From positions 1 to 64,000 of the forward strand of contig NZ_FNJQ01000019.1 in NCBI RefSeq assembly GCF_900104055.1: 64,000 nucleotides of DNA, written 5' to 3'. The stretch is from Pseudoselenomonas ruminantium. Its GTDB lineage: Bacteria > Bacillota > Negativicutes > Selenomonadales > Selenomonadaceae. The notes beneath the pieces were generated by a model. It was not told the DNA's origin. It saw only the letters and a program-made list of their open reading frames with translations, and did not search any database. Of this stretch, positions 1 through 7,706 are shown piece after piece; the stretch's first letter is position 1, and each line of letters opens with the position of its first letter. Both the position numbers and the translations under genes were made by a program.

Positions 1-52
1 TACGCCGAAAGTACTTGTCTGGAGACGGACTGGGAGGATAGGGCGTTGCTGG
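1..52 (+). rRNA. rrf: 5S rRNA, 3' part (first of tandem copies)
   Basis: The first 49 bases are identical to positions 122-170 of the complete 5S gene that follows. They carry the 3' half of a 5S rRNA; the 5' half lies outside the window. Only a few bases separate it from the next copy. Confidence 0.85.
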
Positions 53-59
53 TTTGAAT

Positions 60-173
60 CTGGTGACGATAGCCGAGTGGTTCCACCTGTTCCCATACCG
101 AACACAGTAGTTAAGCACTCGTACGCCGAAAGTACTTGTCTGGAGACGGACTGGGAGGATAGGGCGTTGCCAG
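60..173 (+). rRNA. rrf: 5S rRNA (second tandem copy)
   Basis: The 5' end CTGGTGACG pairs with the 3' end GTTGCCAG to close helix I. The conserved CCCATACCGAACACAG segment of loop B/C is present. Ends were set by the terminal helix. A small hairpin (AACTCC/GGAGTT, 179-196) follows and may mark processing or partial termination before the tRNA array. Confidence 0.93.
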
Positions 174-201
174 TTAAGAACTCCTTTTTAGGAGTTATGC
201 T

Positions 202-277
202 TCCCCGATAGTTCAGCCGGTAGAACGGTGGACTGTTAATCCATATGTCGCAGGTTCGAATCCTGCTCGGGGAGCCA
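202..277 (+). tRNA. tRNA-Asn(GTT)
   Basis: Cloverleaf with acceptor TCCCCGA/TCGGGGA, anticodon GTT in the loop of GGACTGTTAATCC, and encoded CCA. First tRNA after the 5S genes. Confidence 0.96.
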
Positions 278-301
278 ATTATGATATACCTCTGGGGTGA
301 T

Positions 302-378
302 TGGGGTATAGCCAAGTCGGTTAAGGCACGGGACTTTGACTCCCGCATCCGCTGGTTCGAGTCCAGCTACCCCAGCCA
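302..378 (+). tRNA. tRNA-Gln(TTG)
   Basis: Acceptor TGGGGTA/TACCCCA, anticodon TTG, CCA encoded. Confidence 0.96.
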
Positions 379-384
379 GATAAT

Positions 385-460
385 GGTTCACTAGCTCAGT
401 TGGCAGAGCACCTGACTTTTAATCAGGGTGTCCCGGGTTCGAATCCCGGGTGAGCCACCA
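385..460 (+). tRNA. tRNA-Lys(TTT)
   Basis: Acceptor GGTTCAC/GTGAGCC, anticodon TTT, CCA encoded. Confidence 0.96.
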
Positions 461-468
461 ATAAATAT

Positions 469-543
469 GGCGCGTTGGTCAAGTGGTTAAGACACCGCCC
501 TTTCACGGCGGCTTCATGGGTTCGAATCCCATACGCGTCACCA
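469..543 (+). tRNA. tRNA-Glu(TTC)
   Basis: Acceptor GGCGCGT/ACGCGTC with one G-T pair, anticodon TTC, CCA encoded. Confidence 0.96.
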
Positions 544-549
544 TATCAT

Positions 550-625
<76 letters not shown>

Positions 626-631
626 TTATAT

Positions 632-707
632 GGGCGATTAGCTCAGCTGGGAGAGCGCCTGCCTTACAAGCAGGATGTCAGCAGTTCGATCCTGTTATCG
701 CCCACCA
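632..707 (+). tRNA. tRNA-Val(TAC)
   Basis: Acceptor GGGCGAT/ATCGCCC, anticodon TAC, CCA encoded. Confidence 0.96.
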
Positions 708-713
708 TTTTAT

Positions 714-790
714 GGCCCGGTAGTTTAGTTGGTTAGAATGCCGCCCTGTCACGGCGGAGGTCAGGGGTTCAAGTCCCCTTCGGGTCGCCA
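714..790 (+). tRNA. tRNA-Asp(GTC)
   Basis: Acceptor GGCCCGG/TCGGGTC with G-T pairs, anticodon GTC, CCA encoded. Confidence 0.95.
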
Positions 791-797
791 CTTGATA

Positions 798-817
798 TTA
801 ACGCCTACGGGCGTTAA
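798..817 (+). other. UACG-capped hairpin between tRNA-Asp and tRNA-Phe
   Basis: Perfect 8-bp stem TTAACGCC/GGCGTTAA around a TACG loop closed by C-G, the unusually stable UNCG tetraloop type. No T-run follows, so it is more likely a processing or pausing hairpin than a terminator. Confidence 0.6.
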
Positions 818-836
818 ATATATATATGTATGATGT

Positions 837-912
837 GCCTTTGTAGCTCAGTTGGTAGAGCAGGGGACTGAAAATCCCCGTGTCAGTGGTTCGATTCCGC
901 TCGAAGGCACCA
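837..912 (+). tRNA. tRNA-Phe(GAA)
   Basis: Acceptor GCCTTTG/CGAAGGC, anticodon GAA, CCA encoded. Confidence 0.96.
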
Positions 913-921
913 TTTTTTCAG

Positions 922-997
922 GCTGGTGTAGCTCAATTGGTAGAGCAGCTGACTTGTAATCAGCAGGTTGGGGGTTCAATTCCTCTCGCCAGCTCCA
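922..997 (+). tRNA. tRNA-Thr(TGT)
   Basis: Acceptor GCTGGTG/CGCCAGC, anticodon TGT, CCA encoded. Confidence 0.96.
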
Positions 998-1011
998 CTA
1001 CTTGATATTAC

Positions 1012-1085
1012 GCGGGTGTAGCTCAATGGTAGAGCCCCAGCCTTCCAAGCTGGTCACGTGGGTTCGATTCCCATCACCCGCTCCA
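1012..1085 (+). tRNA. tRNA-Gly(TCC)
   Basis: Acceptor GCGGGTG/CACCCGC, anticodon TCC, CCA encoded; short D-loop typical of tRNA-Gly. Confidence 0.96.
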
Positions 1086-1102
1086 TAAGCAGATTGTTTA
1101 CT

Positions 1103-1191
1103 GCCGGGGTGGCGGAACTGGCAGACGCAACGGACTTAAAATCCGTCGGTTGGAAACAACCGTACCGGTTCGATTCCGGTCCTCGGCACCA
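1103..1191 (+). tRNA. tRNA-Leu(TAA)
   Basis: Class II tRNA with a long variable arm, acceptor GCCGGGG/CCTCGGC, anticodon TAA, CCA encoded. Confidence 0.95.
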
Positions 1192-1214
1192 CTTAAAATT
1201 ACATAGTTTATCAT

Positions 1215-1301
1215 GCGGACGTGGCGGAATCGGCAGACGCGCTAGTTTCAGGTACTAGTGGTGGTGACATCGTGGAGGTTCAAGTCCTCTCGTCCGCACC
1301 A
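1215..1301 (+). tRNA. tRNA-Leu(CAG), copy 1
   Basis: Class II tRNA with acceptor GCGGACG/CGTCCGC and anticodon CAG. Base-for-base identical to 3596-3682. Confidence 0.95.
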
Positions 1302-1330
1302 TTTTTATATTCAGGCCTTTTGGCTGGTGG

Positions 1331-1355
1331 TGTCCTTTTGAGGGCATATTTTTTT
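1331..1355 (+). terminator. weak terminator between two tRNA-Leu genes
   Basis: TGTCCT/AGGGCA 6-bp stem (one G-T pair) with a TTTG loop, followed by TATTTTTTT. It sits between tRNA-Leu(CAG) and tRNA-Leu(GAG) in the first copy of the pair. The second copy of the pair lacks this spacer. Confidence 0.5.
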
Positions 1356-1356
1356 C

Positions 1357-1442
1357 GCGGTCGTGGCGGAATTGGCAGACGCGCTACTTTGAGGGGGTAG
1401 TGTTCACAAGACGTATGGGTTCAAGTCCCATCGACCGCACCA
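1357..1442 (+). tRNA. tRNA-Leu(GAG), copy 1
   Basis: Class II tRNA, acceptor GCGGTCG/CGACCGC, anticodon GAG. Identical to 3688-3773. Confidence 0.95.
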
Positions 1443-1461
1443 TTTTCTTTTTTGAACATAC

Positions 1462-1503
1462 AACTTGTTCTATGATATAGATTTCATGGAACAAGTTTTT
1501 TTT
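1462..1503 (+). terminator. terminator of the rRNA/tRNA operon
   Basis: AACTTGTTC/GAACAAGTT 9-bp stem followed by a run of eight T. It closes the tRNA array just before pbuX. Confidence 0.8.
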
Positions 1504-1547
1504 ATATATTTATATCATTTATCATTTTGCAGGAGTGATGAACACAC

Positions 1548-2909
1548 ATGAAAGAAGCGAGTATCGGGAATATCTACCGGCTTGATGGCCGCGTGCCCCT
1601 GGAAGCAGCCATTCCTTTTGGCTTGCAGCACGTATTGGCCATGTTTGTAGCCAACCTGACACCCATCGTCATTATTGCTGGAGCGGCAGGTTTTGACAAG
1701 GCCATGACGGCCATGCTGGTGCAGAATGCCATGTTTGTGGCAGGGATTGCGACATTGGTGCAGTTATACCCACTGTGGAAGGTGGGGGCGCGCCTGCCAA
1801 TCGTTATGGGCGTGAGTTTTACCTTCGTGACCGCAATCTGTTTCGTGGCAGCTAATTTTGGCTATGGCGCAGTCGTTGGCGCTGTTCTCGTTGGTGGTAT
1901 TTTTGAAGGGACACTGGGGCTGCTCGCAAAATACTGGCGGCGGTTTATCTCACCGATTGTTTCGTCGATTGTCGTTACTACGATCGGGTTCTCCCTGTTG
2001 GGGATCGGCATCCGTTCCTTTGGTGGCGGTTATAGCGATGGTTATGGTTCCCTGGATAATTTATTTTTGGGGACAGTCACCCTGGTTACCTGTCTGCTCT
2101 TTTCTTCGTTTGCCAAAGGGCATTACAAGCAACTGGCTGTATTAGTGGGGCTGGTTGTAGGTTATGTCGTGGCTTTTGGTTTGGGAAAGGTAAATCTGTC
2201 CGCCGTGTTTGCGGGCAATATATTTGCCCTGCCTGCGTTTTTACCAGTAGCACCGGAATTTAATTTAGGCGCAATCATTTCCGTGGGAATCATCTTTTTG
2301 GTATCGGCGGCGGAAACGATTGGTGATACGACGGCAATGGCTGTGGTAGGTCTCAAGCGGGATATCAAGGAGCGGGAGATTTCTGGCTCGCTGGCCTGTG
2401 ATGGTTTCTGCAGTTCTGTGGCTGCGCTGTTCGGCTGCTCGCCGATTACGTCGTTCAGCCAGAATGTTGGTCTGATCGCCATGACGAAGGTAGTCAACCG
2501 CTTTGCCATCATGACCGGAGCGGTGGCCATGATCATTGCAGGGATGTTCCCGCCAATCGGTGCGTTCTTTGCTTCCCTGCCCGACGCGGTATTAGGTGGC
2601 TGCACGATCATGATGTTTGGTTCCATCATGGTCAGCGGTATCCAGATGATGAGCCGTTTGCAGATGACACAACGCAATGTGACGATTGCCGCGCTGTCCT
2701 TCTCTCTCGGAATCGGGACAACCACGGCTTCGGAAAATGCCATCTGGCATGTATTCCCGCAGATCGTGCAGGATGTATTCAGCGGCAACTGCGTGGCAGT
2801 GGTCTATGTGGTGGCAATCTTGCTGGATACTTTCCTGCCGGCTAATATGGAAGTGGAAAAGAAAGAGGCTGAGGAAGAAGTGCTGGAGCCGGCCATTGAC
2901 AACCATTGA
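1548..2909 (+). CDS. pbuX: NCS2-family xanthine/uracil permease
   Basis: Nucleobase:cation symporter-2 of the inner membrane, 453 aa with about 12-14 hydrophobic segments. Family marks are visible: the QH motif in TM1 (QHVLAMF, residue ~27) and the SAAETIGD substrate-binding segment (~254). Start ATG follows GCAGGAGTG at normal distance. The adjacent xpt gene, 18 nt downstream, points to xanthine as substrate, as in pbuX-xpt operons of Firmicutes. Uracil or another purine cannot be excluded from sequence. No purine riboswitch fits in the 45 nt between the upstream terminator and the start, so this pair seems to be regulated differently from Bacillus xpt-pbuX. Confidence 0.88.
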   Translation: MKEASIGNIYRLDGRVPLEAAIPFGLQHVLAMFVANLTPIVIIAGAAGFDKAMTAMLVQNAMFVAGIATLVQLYPLWKVGARLPIVMGVSFTFVTAICFVAANFGYGAVVGAVLVGGIFEGTLGLLAKYWRRFISPIVSSIVVTTIGFSLLGIGIRSFGGGYSDGYGSLDNLFLGTVTLVTCLLFSSFAKGHYKQLAVLVGLVVGYVVAFGLGKVNLSAVFAGNIFALPAFLPVAPEFNLGAIISVGIIFLVSAAETIGDTTAMAVVGLKRDIKEREISGSLACDGFCSSVAALFGCSPITSFSQNVGLIAMTKVVNRFAIMTGAVAMIIAGMFPPIGAFFASLPDAVLGGCTIMMFGSIMVSGIQMMSRLQMTQRNVTIAALSFSLGIGTTTASENAIWHVFPQIVQDVFSGNCVAVVYVVAILLDTFLPANMEVEKKEAEEEVLEPAIDNH

Positions 2910-2927
2910 GAATAGGAGCTTATTATC

Positions 2928-3503
2928 GTGGAATTATTGAAAGAACGTATCTTAAAAGAAGGTTACTGCCTGTCGGGCAATATCTTGAAAGTGGATTCCT
3001 TCATCAATCATCAGATCGATCCGGAATTCACGGTGGAGATGGGCAAGGAATTCGTGCGCCGTTTCGCTGATGTGAAGATTGACAAAGTGCTGACCATTGA
3101 GTCCTCGGGGATTGCTATCGGCATGGCCGTGGCCTATGAACTCAAGAAACGACTGGTCTTTGCCCGCAAGAATCCTTCGCTGCTGATGCAGGAGGATATG
3201 TATACCTGCCCGATCACTTCCTATACCAAGAAGGAAGCCAAGCTCGTGTATGTGCTCAAGAAATTCTTGCAGGCTGGGGAAAATATCCTGATCATTGACG
3301 ACTTCATGGCCGATGGCAATGCTGCTCTAGGCCTGGCCAATATCGTCGAGCAGGCTGGTGGCAAGGTCGTGGGTATTGGCATTGCCATTGAAAAATCCTT
3401 CCAGCAGGGTGCTCAGCGTGTCCGCGATGCCGGCTACCGGGTGGAATCTCTGGCCCGGATCGCATCTCTGGAAAACGAACAGATAAAATTCGTGGAAGAT
3501 TGA
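2928..3503 (+). CDS. xpt: xanthine phosphoribosyltransferase
   Basis: Converts xanthine plus PRPP to XMP in the cytoplasm. The 191 aa length matches the family. It shows the Xpt-type start (LKVDSFINHQIDP, ~22-34), TIESSGIA near residue 57, the PRPP loop ILIIDDFMADGNAA (~120) and the C-terminal GYRVESLARIASLE block. The start codon is GTG, with AATAGGAGC upstream. It follows the permease with an 18-nt gap, so transport and salvage are co-expressed. Both genes are flanked by the duplicated tRNA-Leu pair. Confidence 0.93.
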   Translation: MELLKERILKEGYCLSGNILKVDSFINHQIDPEFTVEMGKEFVRRFADVKIDKVLTIESSGIAIGMAVAYELKKRLVFARKNPSLLMQEDMYTCPITSYTKKEAKLVYVLKKFLQAGENILIIDDFMADGNAALGLANIVEQAGGKVVGIGIAIEKSFQQGAQRVRDAGYRVESLARIASLENEQIKFVED

Positions 3504-3523
3504 AGTTTTTTGTAAAAAAACTA

Positions 3524-3552
3524 TTGACAGATGAGCGAATGTAGATTATAAT
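3524..3552 (+). promoter_or_regulatory. consensus sigma-70 promoter for the second tRNA-Leu pair
   Basis: TTGACA (3524-3529), 17-bp spacer, TATAAT (3547-3552): a full match to the housekeeping consensus. Transcription would begin about 36 bp ahead of tRNA-Leu(CAG). Confidence 0.85.
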
Positions 3553-3595
3553 AATTTTCGTTGATTCGGTGATTTCACCGAAAGCAATTGAATAA

Positions 3596-3682
3596 GCGGA
3601 CGTGGCGGAATCGGCAGACGCGCTAGTTTCAGGTACTAGTGGTGGTGACATCGTGGAGGTTCAAGTCCTCTCGTCCGCACCA
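3596..3682 (+). tRNA. tRNA-Leu(CAG), copy 2
   Basis: Identical to 1215-1301, but with its own consensus promoter 44 bp upstream. Confidence 0.95.
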
Positions 3683-3687
3683 TATTC

Positions 3688-3773
3688 GCGGTCGTGGCGG
3701 AATTGGCAGACGCGCTACTTTGAGGGGGTAGTGTTCACAAGACGTATGGGTTCAAGTCCCATCGACCGCACCA
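3688..3773 (+). tRNA. tRNA-Leu(GAG), copy 2
   Basis: Identical to 1357-1442. Only 5 nt separate it from tRNA-Leu(CAG), against 55 nt in the first copy. Confidence 0.95.
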
Positions 3774-3785
3774 TTTAGATTTCAG

Positions 3786-3812
3786 GCCCAGACAGATTGT
3801 CTGGGCTTTTCT
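3786..3812 (+). terminator. terminator after the second tRNA-Leu pair
   Basis: GCCCAGACA/TGTCTGGGC 9-bp stem with a 3-nt loop, then TTTTCTT. Confidence 0.85.
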
Positions 3813-3836
3813 TGTATAACAGAAGGAGGAATTTCC

Positions 3837-5138
3837 ATGTGGCGCAAGATATTCCTTTTATGTTTCGCCTGGCTGCTTTCCTTATCTCCCGTACAGGCCA
3901 GGGAGCTGGACAAGGCCGAGCTTAACTTTGCTACAGCCCTGATTTCCATGTCGACCTACAGTGCAGAACTCAATGTGCTGGCCCGGCATTGGCTGGAGGA
4001 GTTGGGCTGGGTGGTGGACTCCCACGAATATGCCACAGCCTTGGCGGCAGGACGCGTGCACATACTGGCCAAGAAATTACCCGATGATGAGCAGGTCTAT
4101 GTGCTGGCTTTTCCGGGGACGGAACGCAAGCAGGACGCCATTGTCGACCTGCGGGTGAAACGGGTGAATTTTGGGGGGACGAGTCCTGCTGAATTTGCGG
4201 AGGTGGCCGGCCTTGAGGACCGGCAGGGAGCCAATCCCTTGGTGCATAAGGGATTTAATGACTATACGCAGGCTGCTTTATTCAGCGAACAATTGCCGGA
4301 GTTTGGTAATTTGACGCTCGGAGAGGTCATTGCCCGGGATTTGCGGGAGCATCCTGCCTATCAGGTATATCTGACTGGTCATAGCCTGGGCGGGGCGGCA
4401 GCAACGCTGGCAGCGGCCCGGTTGGCGGATATGGGCGTGAGGCCGCAGCAGTTGCAGGTCATCACCTTTGGGGCACCGGCCGTGGGCAATACGGCTTTTG
4501 CCAGAGCCTATGAAAAGCGCATGCAGCTGACGCGCATCACCATGGAGGGAGATCCGGTGAAGGCGGCCTTGCAATTGCTGTCCGGCAGTTATGCCCAATT
4601 CGGGGAGAAATTGGTCTGGGACAGTCATTTAGGGCGTTTCCCGCATGATATGACGCTCTATCTGGATGAAGCCCTGCGCCATTATCAGGATGCTCATGAT
4701 GAGTCGGAAAGGCCATTGTTGGTGACAGGGCATTGTCATCAACTGGATGGTCCGCTTTATGTGGCCCCGTTACGCTTCAAGCTGGATGATATGCTCAGCA
4801 ATGACAGGAGTTATATGGAGCGGGTGGCTCGCGGCATCCTGAAAGGTGCGTATACGCCGATTATCTTTGGCGAAGCTCGGCAGGATGTGTATCAGGCGGC
4901 GCGGCAGCAGGGCGCAAAATATGTGCTTTATGAGCGTTTCCGTGGTCAGCGGCTCAAAAAAGAGGATGCCAATTTTCGGCTGACCTTGGAAGAAGAGCTC
5001 TACGATATGGAGGGAAATCTCTTGTCCTTCCAGTCATACAGCACGACGGCCAGCACCCTGACGCCGATTGAGGCCGTGGGGTATCTCGTCATGCAGGCGG
5101 AAGCAGAGCGGAGTGCCAAATTAAACGTGAAAAAATAG
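3837..5138 (+). CDS. secreted class-3 lipase-like alpha/beta hydrolase
   Basis: Predicted lipase/esterase of 433 aa with a cleavable signal peptide (hydrophobic core FLLCFAWLLSLSP, cleavage near VQA-RE). It therefore probably acts in the periplasm or at the outer membrane. The lipase nucleophile elbow GHSLGG is at about residue 181, followed by AAATLAAARLADMG, as in the lipase_3 fold. The downstream TFGAPAVGN segment is also family-typical. The C-terminal ~170 residues (after ~265) are not recognisable and may be a separate accessory domain. Start ATG has GAAGGAGGAA ahead of it. The gene stands alone after a tRNA terminator. Substrate unknown. Confidence 0.75.
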   Translation: MWRKIFLLCFAWLLSLSPVQARELDKAELNFATALISMSTYSAELNVLARHWLEELGWVVDSHEYATALAAGRVHILAKKLPDDEQVYVLAFPGTERKQDAIVDLRVKRVNFGGTSPAEFAEVAGLEDRQGANPLVHKGFNDYTQAALFSEQLPEFGNLTLGEVIARDLREHPAYQVYLTGHSLGGAAATLAAARLADMGVRPQQLQVITFGAPAVGNTAFARAYEKRMQLTRITMEGDPVKAALQLLSGSYAQFGEKLVWDSHLGRFPHDMTLYLDEALRHYQDAHDESERPLLVTGHCHQLDGPLYVAPLRFKLDDMLSNDRSYMERVARGILKGAYTPIIFGEARQDVYQAARQQGAKYVLYERFRGQRLKKEDANFRLTLEEELYDMEGNLLSFQSYSTTASTLTPIEAVGYLVMQAEAERSAKLNVKK

Positions 5139-5213
5139 AAATCGGCAGGAATTTTTTTCCTGTGAGCGAATATTTAATATGTGTATGTATTGCCATAAGG
5201 CTAGGAGGTTACT

Positions 5214-6338
5214 ATGGAAAAGTCGAAGGTCTATTTTACCAGCTTCCGTACCCAGGTGGGCACGAGCTGGCTGGAGAAGCTGCGCCGTCTGTGCATTGCG
5301 GCGGGCATCAAGAATATCGATATGGAAGGCAAGTTCGTCGCCATCAAGATGCATTTTGGTGAGATGGGCAATCTGGCCTTCCTGCGTCCGCAGTATGCCA
5401 AAGTTGTGGCCGATATCGTCAAGGAACAGGGAGGCATTCCCTTCCTGACGGATTGTAATACGCTCTATCCCGGCAGCCGCAAGCATGCGCTGGAACATAT
5501 GGATATTGCGAACCTGCATGGTTTCAATCCCATGACCACGGGCTGTCAGATCATCATCGGCGATGGACTCAAGGGGACGGATGATGTGGAGGTTCCCGTC
5601 AAGAACGGCGAATATGTCAAGGCAGCCAAGATTGGCCGCGCCGTGATGGATGCCGATATCGTCATCAGCCTGGCGCATTTCAAGGGGCATGAGATGACGG
5701 GCTTTGGCGGCGCCATCAAGAATCTGGGCATGGGCTGCGGCAGCCGTGCCGGCAAGATGGAGCAGCATTCTTCCGGCAAGTGCGTGGTCAATCAGGAGTT
5801 GTGCCGCAGCTGCCATAAATGTGCCAAGGAATGCGGTTCGGACGCCATCAGCTTTGATACGGGCAAGGCTTATATCGATCCGGAAAAATGCAAGGGCTGC
5901 GGCCGCTGCATCGGTGCCTGCGGTTTCTCTGCCATCCGGAATGAGCAGTGGGATGCTGGTGACCTTTTGGATAAGAAGATGGCGGAATATACGCAGGCCG
6001 TGGTGCAGGATCGTCCCTGCTTCCATATCAACCTCGCCATGGACATCTCGCCGAACTGTGACTGTCATGGAGAAAACGATGCGCCCATCCTGCCAGATAT
6101 CGGCATGTTTGCCTCCTTCGATCCCGTGGCCATCGATCAGGCTAGCGCAGATGCCTGCCAAAAGGCAACGCCGATTCGTGACAGCCAGTTAGGGGATAAT
6201 CTGGCACAGGCGGATTGGCATCATCATCATGATGTCTTTATGGACAACAACCCCAATGTGCATTGGAAAGAAACGCTGGAACATGCCGAAAAGATTGGCA
6301 TGGGTACCCGCGAATATGAACTGGTGACTTTGAAATAA
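5214..6338 (+). CDS. DUF362 protein with two 4Fe-4S clusters
   Basis: Cytoplasmic 374-aa protein. An N-terminal DUF362 domain covers residues 1-190, and a ferredoxin-like insert carries CRSCHKCAKECG (~197) and CKGCGRCIGACG (~226). Each motif is a canonical CxxCxxCxxxC cluster ligand set. DUF362 proteins are widespread in anaerobes and their reaction is unsettled; an electron-transfer or redox maturation role is only inferred. The region HFKGHEMTGFGGAIKNLGMG before the clusters is the conserved DUF362 core. Start ATG follows AGGAGG. A bidirectional terminator separates it from the convergent gene. Confidence 0.8.
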   Translation: MEKSKVYFTSFRTQVGTSWLEKLRRLCIAAGIKNIDMEGKFVAIKMHFGEMGNLAFLRPQYAKVVADIVKEQGGIPFLTDCNTLYPGSRKHALEHMDIANLHGFNPMTTGCQIIIGDGLKGTDDVEVPVKNGEYVKAAKIGRAVMDADIVISLAHFKGHEMTGFGGAIKNLGMGCGSRAGKMEQHSSGKCVVNQELCRSCHKCAKECGSDAISFDTGKAYIDPEKCKGCGRCIGACGFSAIRNEQWDAGDLLDKKMAEYTQAVVQDRPCFHINLAMDISPNCDCHGENDAPILPDIGMFASFDPVAIDQASADACQKATPIRDSQLGDNLAQADWHHHHDVFMDNNPNVHWKETLEHAEKIGMGTREYELVTLK

Positions 6339-6348
6339 AGGGAAAATA

Positions 6349-6382
6349 AAAGGGCATTGCCGTGGGTGGCAATGCCCTTTTG
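6349..6382. terminator. bidirectional terminator
   Basis: AAAGGGCATTGCC/GGCAATGCCCTTT 13-bp perfect stem with a 6-nt loop and A/T flanks on both sides. It lies between the convergent DUF362 and FliD-like genes. Confidence 0.85.
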
Positions 6383-6400
6383 GCGCCGCAGGCAATTCAC

Positions 6401-7363
6401 TCAGAACAAGGAGCTGAAGAGATTGCCAATCATGCCGTACTGAACAGAGGCGCTCAGTACCCGTGGGTTGGTGTAAGCCGAGGCGGTCTTGATGGAGTCG
6501 CCGAACATGCTCTGCAGGGAGGGGAACAGTTTTTCGCTTTGGCTTCCCGCCTCGTTGAGATGCTGTTCAGCCTTGCCCGCAAGTCCGTTGCTGCCGAGAG
6601 CGTTCTTGACGCGGTCGCCGTTTTCCGTAAGGGCTTGGGCGAGTTTGTCTTCATCGACAGTCATCTTTCCCGTCTTGCTGTCCACCGAGATACCGAGCTG
6701 CTTATAGGTGTCAGCCCGGTAAGTGGTGTCGGCGAACGACTTATGGAGCGATTCCATTCTCTTCCCCACACTGCTGTAATCGCTGGTGAGGTCTAAGGCA
6801 TCGTTGTAGTCGGAGACGAGCTGCTTGACATTGCTGATGGCGTTTTTGAGGCCATCGCTATAGGTCTTCTGGCCGTCCTCGGCTTCTTTGATGTCGTCCG
6901 CACTGAATTCGTAGCTCATGTTCTTCACGGCCTTGGCCGATTTTTCTAGATCGCCCATATAGGCCTTGAACTGGGTGTCGAAGGTGGACTTGGCTTCGTT
7001 GTAGGAATTCACAAGTCCGGCCGCGCTGGATGAAACACCGGAAATGGCGTTCAGGCTGGCGAGGCTTGAGGCACTGGAGTACGAATTGGTGTAACCGGAC
7101 CAAAGGCTGCTGATGGAGTCCTGGGAAGCATTGGTCTTCTTGTTGCCTTGGGCATAACTGAAAGAATCCACCAGCGTACTGAGCGAGCTGATATTGGAAG
7201 CCGCGGCGGCATAGCTCTTGCTCTGGGCAGAGCTGGTACTCTTGTCACTGCTTTCCTCAGCCTTGCTGGCTGCCTTTTGGGCAGACGTCGTTTGCTGGGT
7301 ATCTCCCTGGGCCATCTTGTACATCGTGTACGTATCCTTGGTCATTGCCGAAATGGTAGACAT
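6401..7363 (-). CDS. FliD-like (flagellar cap C-domain) protein
   Basis: A 320-aa Ser/Ala/Thr-rich protein with no signal peptide. Residues ~160-260 resemble the FliD_C domain: NVKQLVSDYNDALDL, then LGISVDSKTGKMTVDEDKLAQAL, then a GLAGKAEQHL end. This is the order of the filament cap/hook-associated protein 2. It lacks the FliD N-terminal domain and is shorter than FliD, so it is either a reduced cap-like protein or an exported relative. Start chosen at ATG 7363, 7 nt after AGGAGG; an upstream in-frame extension has no ribosome site. A GCCGATAT box 55 bp upstream resembles the sigma-28 (-10) element, which fits a late motility gene. Confidence 0.65.
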   Translation of the reverse strand: MSTISAMTKDTYTMYKMAQGDTQQTTSAQKAASKAEESSDKSTSSAQSKSYAAAASNISSLSTLVDSFSYAQGNKKTNASQDSISSLWSGYTNSYSSASSLASLNAISGVSSSAAGLVNSYNEAKSTFDTQFKAYMGDLEKSAKAVKNMSYEFSADDIKEAEDGQKTYSDGLKNAISNVKQLVSDYNDALDLTSDYSSVGKRMESLHKSFADTTYRADTYKQLGISVDSKTGKMTVDEDKLAQALTENGDRVKNALGSNGLAGKAEQHLNEAGSQSEKLFPSLQSMFGDSIKTASAYTNPRVLSASVQYGMIGNLFSSLF

Positions 7364-7417
7364 GGTACATCCTCCTTTCCCACTGAATCTGGAAAGTGCG
7401 ATACTTTCCTTATTGTT

Positions 7418-7425
7418 ATATCGGC
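7418..7425 (-). promoter_or_regulatory. sigma-28-like -10 box
   Basis: On the minus strand this reads GCCGATAT, one mismatch from the flagellar sigma factor consensus GCCGATAA. The matching -35 (TAAA) is poor, so the call rests on the -10 alone and on the flagellar look of the gene it precedes. Confidence 0.45.
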
Positions 7426-7580
7426 GAAAATGGGCGGAGACATAAGCACTTTTTGTACTGGGAACAATTTCAATCAATAGGGATAATTGCCCGGAGAATG
7501 GAGGAATAAAAGCAATGAATTTCAAGCAATGAGCCGCTTTTCAGAAAATAATTTTTTCCAGCGTTTTTCGCCGAAAATGT

Positions 7581-7609
7581 TTTACTTATGGGGACAAAGA
7601 GTGTAGAAT
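7581..7609 (+). promoter_or_regulatory. pyk promoter
   Basis: TTTACT (7581-7586), 17-bp spacer, TAGAAT (7604-7609). The predicted start near 7616 would give a ~130-nt leader before pyk that begins almost directly with a hairpin. Confidence 0.5.
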
Positions 7610-7619
7610 AGTAACTGAT

Positions 7620-7706
7620 GGGGAGTTTTCCCCGCATGAATTAGGCCGTAGACAGGACGCCATACAGCGACTCCGGAAGGGGAATTTTCCCCAGGAGGTG
7701 TCCGTC
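7620..7706 (+). promoter_or_regulatory. structured leader of pyk with twin GGGGA/TCCCC hairpins
   Basis: Two near-identical hairpins: GGGGA-GTTT-TCCCC at 7620-7633 and GGGGA-ATTT-TCCCC at 7679-7692, centres 59 nt apart. The second is enclosed by a 10-bp stem with one bulged A: GACAGGACGCC (7651-7661) against GGTGTCCGTC (7697-7706). It does not match a riboswitch class I recognise. The rest of the 7364-7748 gap holds the promoters of the two divergent genes and no other feature I can support. Confidence 0.5.

Noticed and set aside
1058-1258. A 66-aa open frame in the tRNA array
   Set aside because: It runs through tRNA-Gly and the tRNA-Leu genes and has no ribosome site; it is a by-product of structured RNA genes.
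1443-1547. Possible purine riboswitch before pbuX-xpt
   Set aside because: Expected from Bacillus xpt-pbuX, but the space holds only the tRNA terminator and about 45 nt of AT-rich DNA; the conserved riboswitch core is absent.
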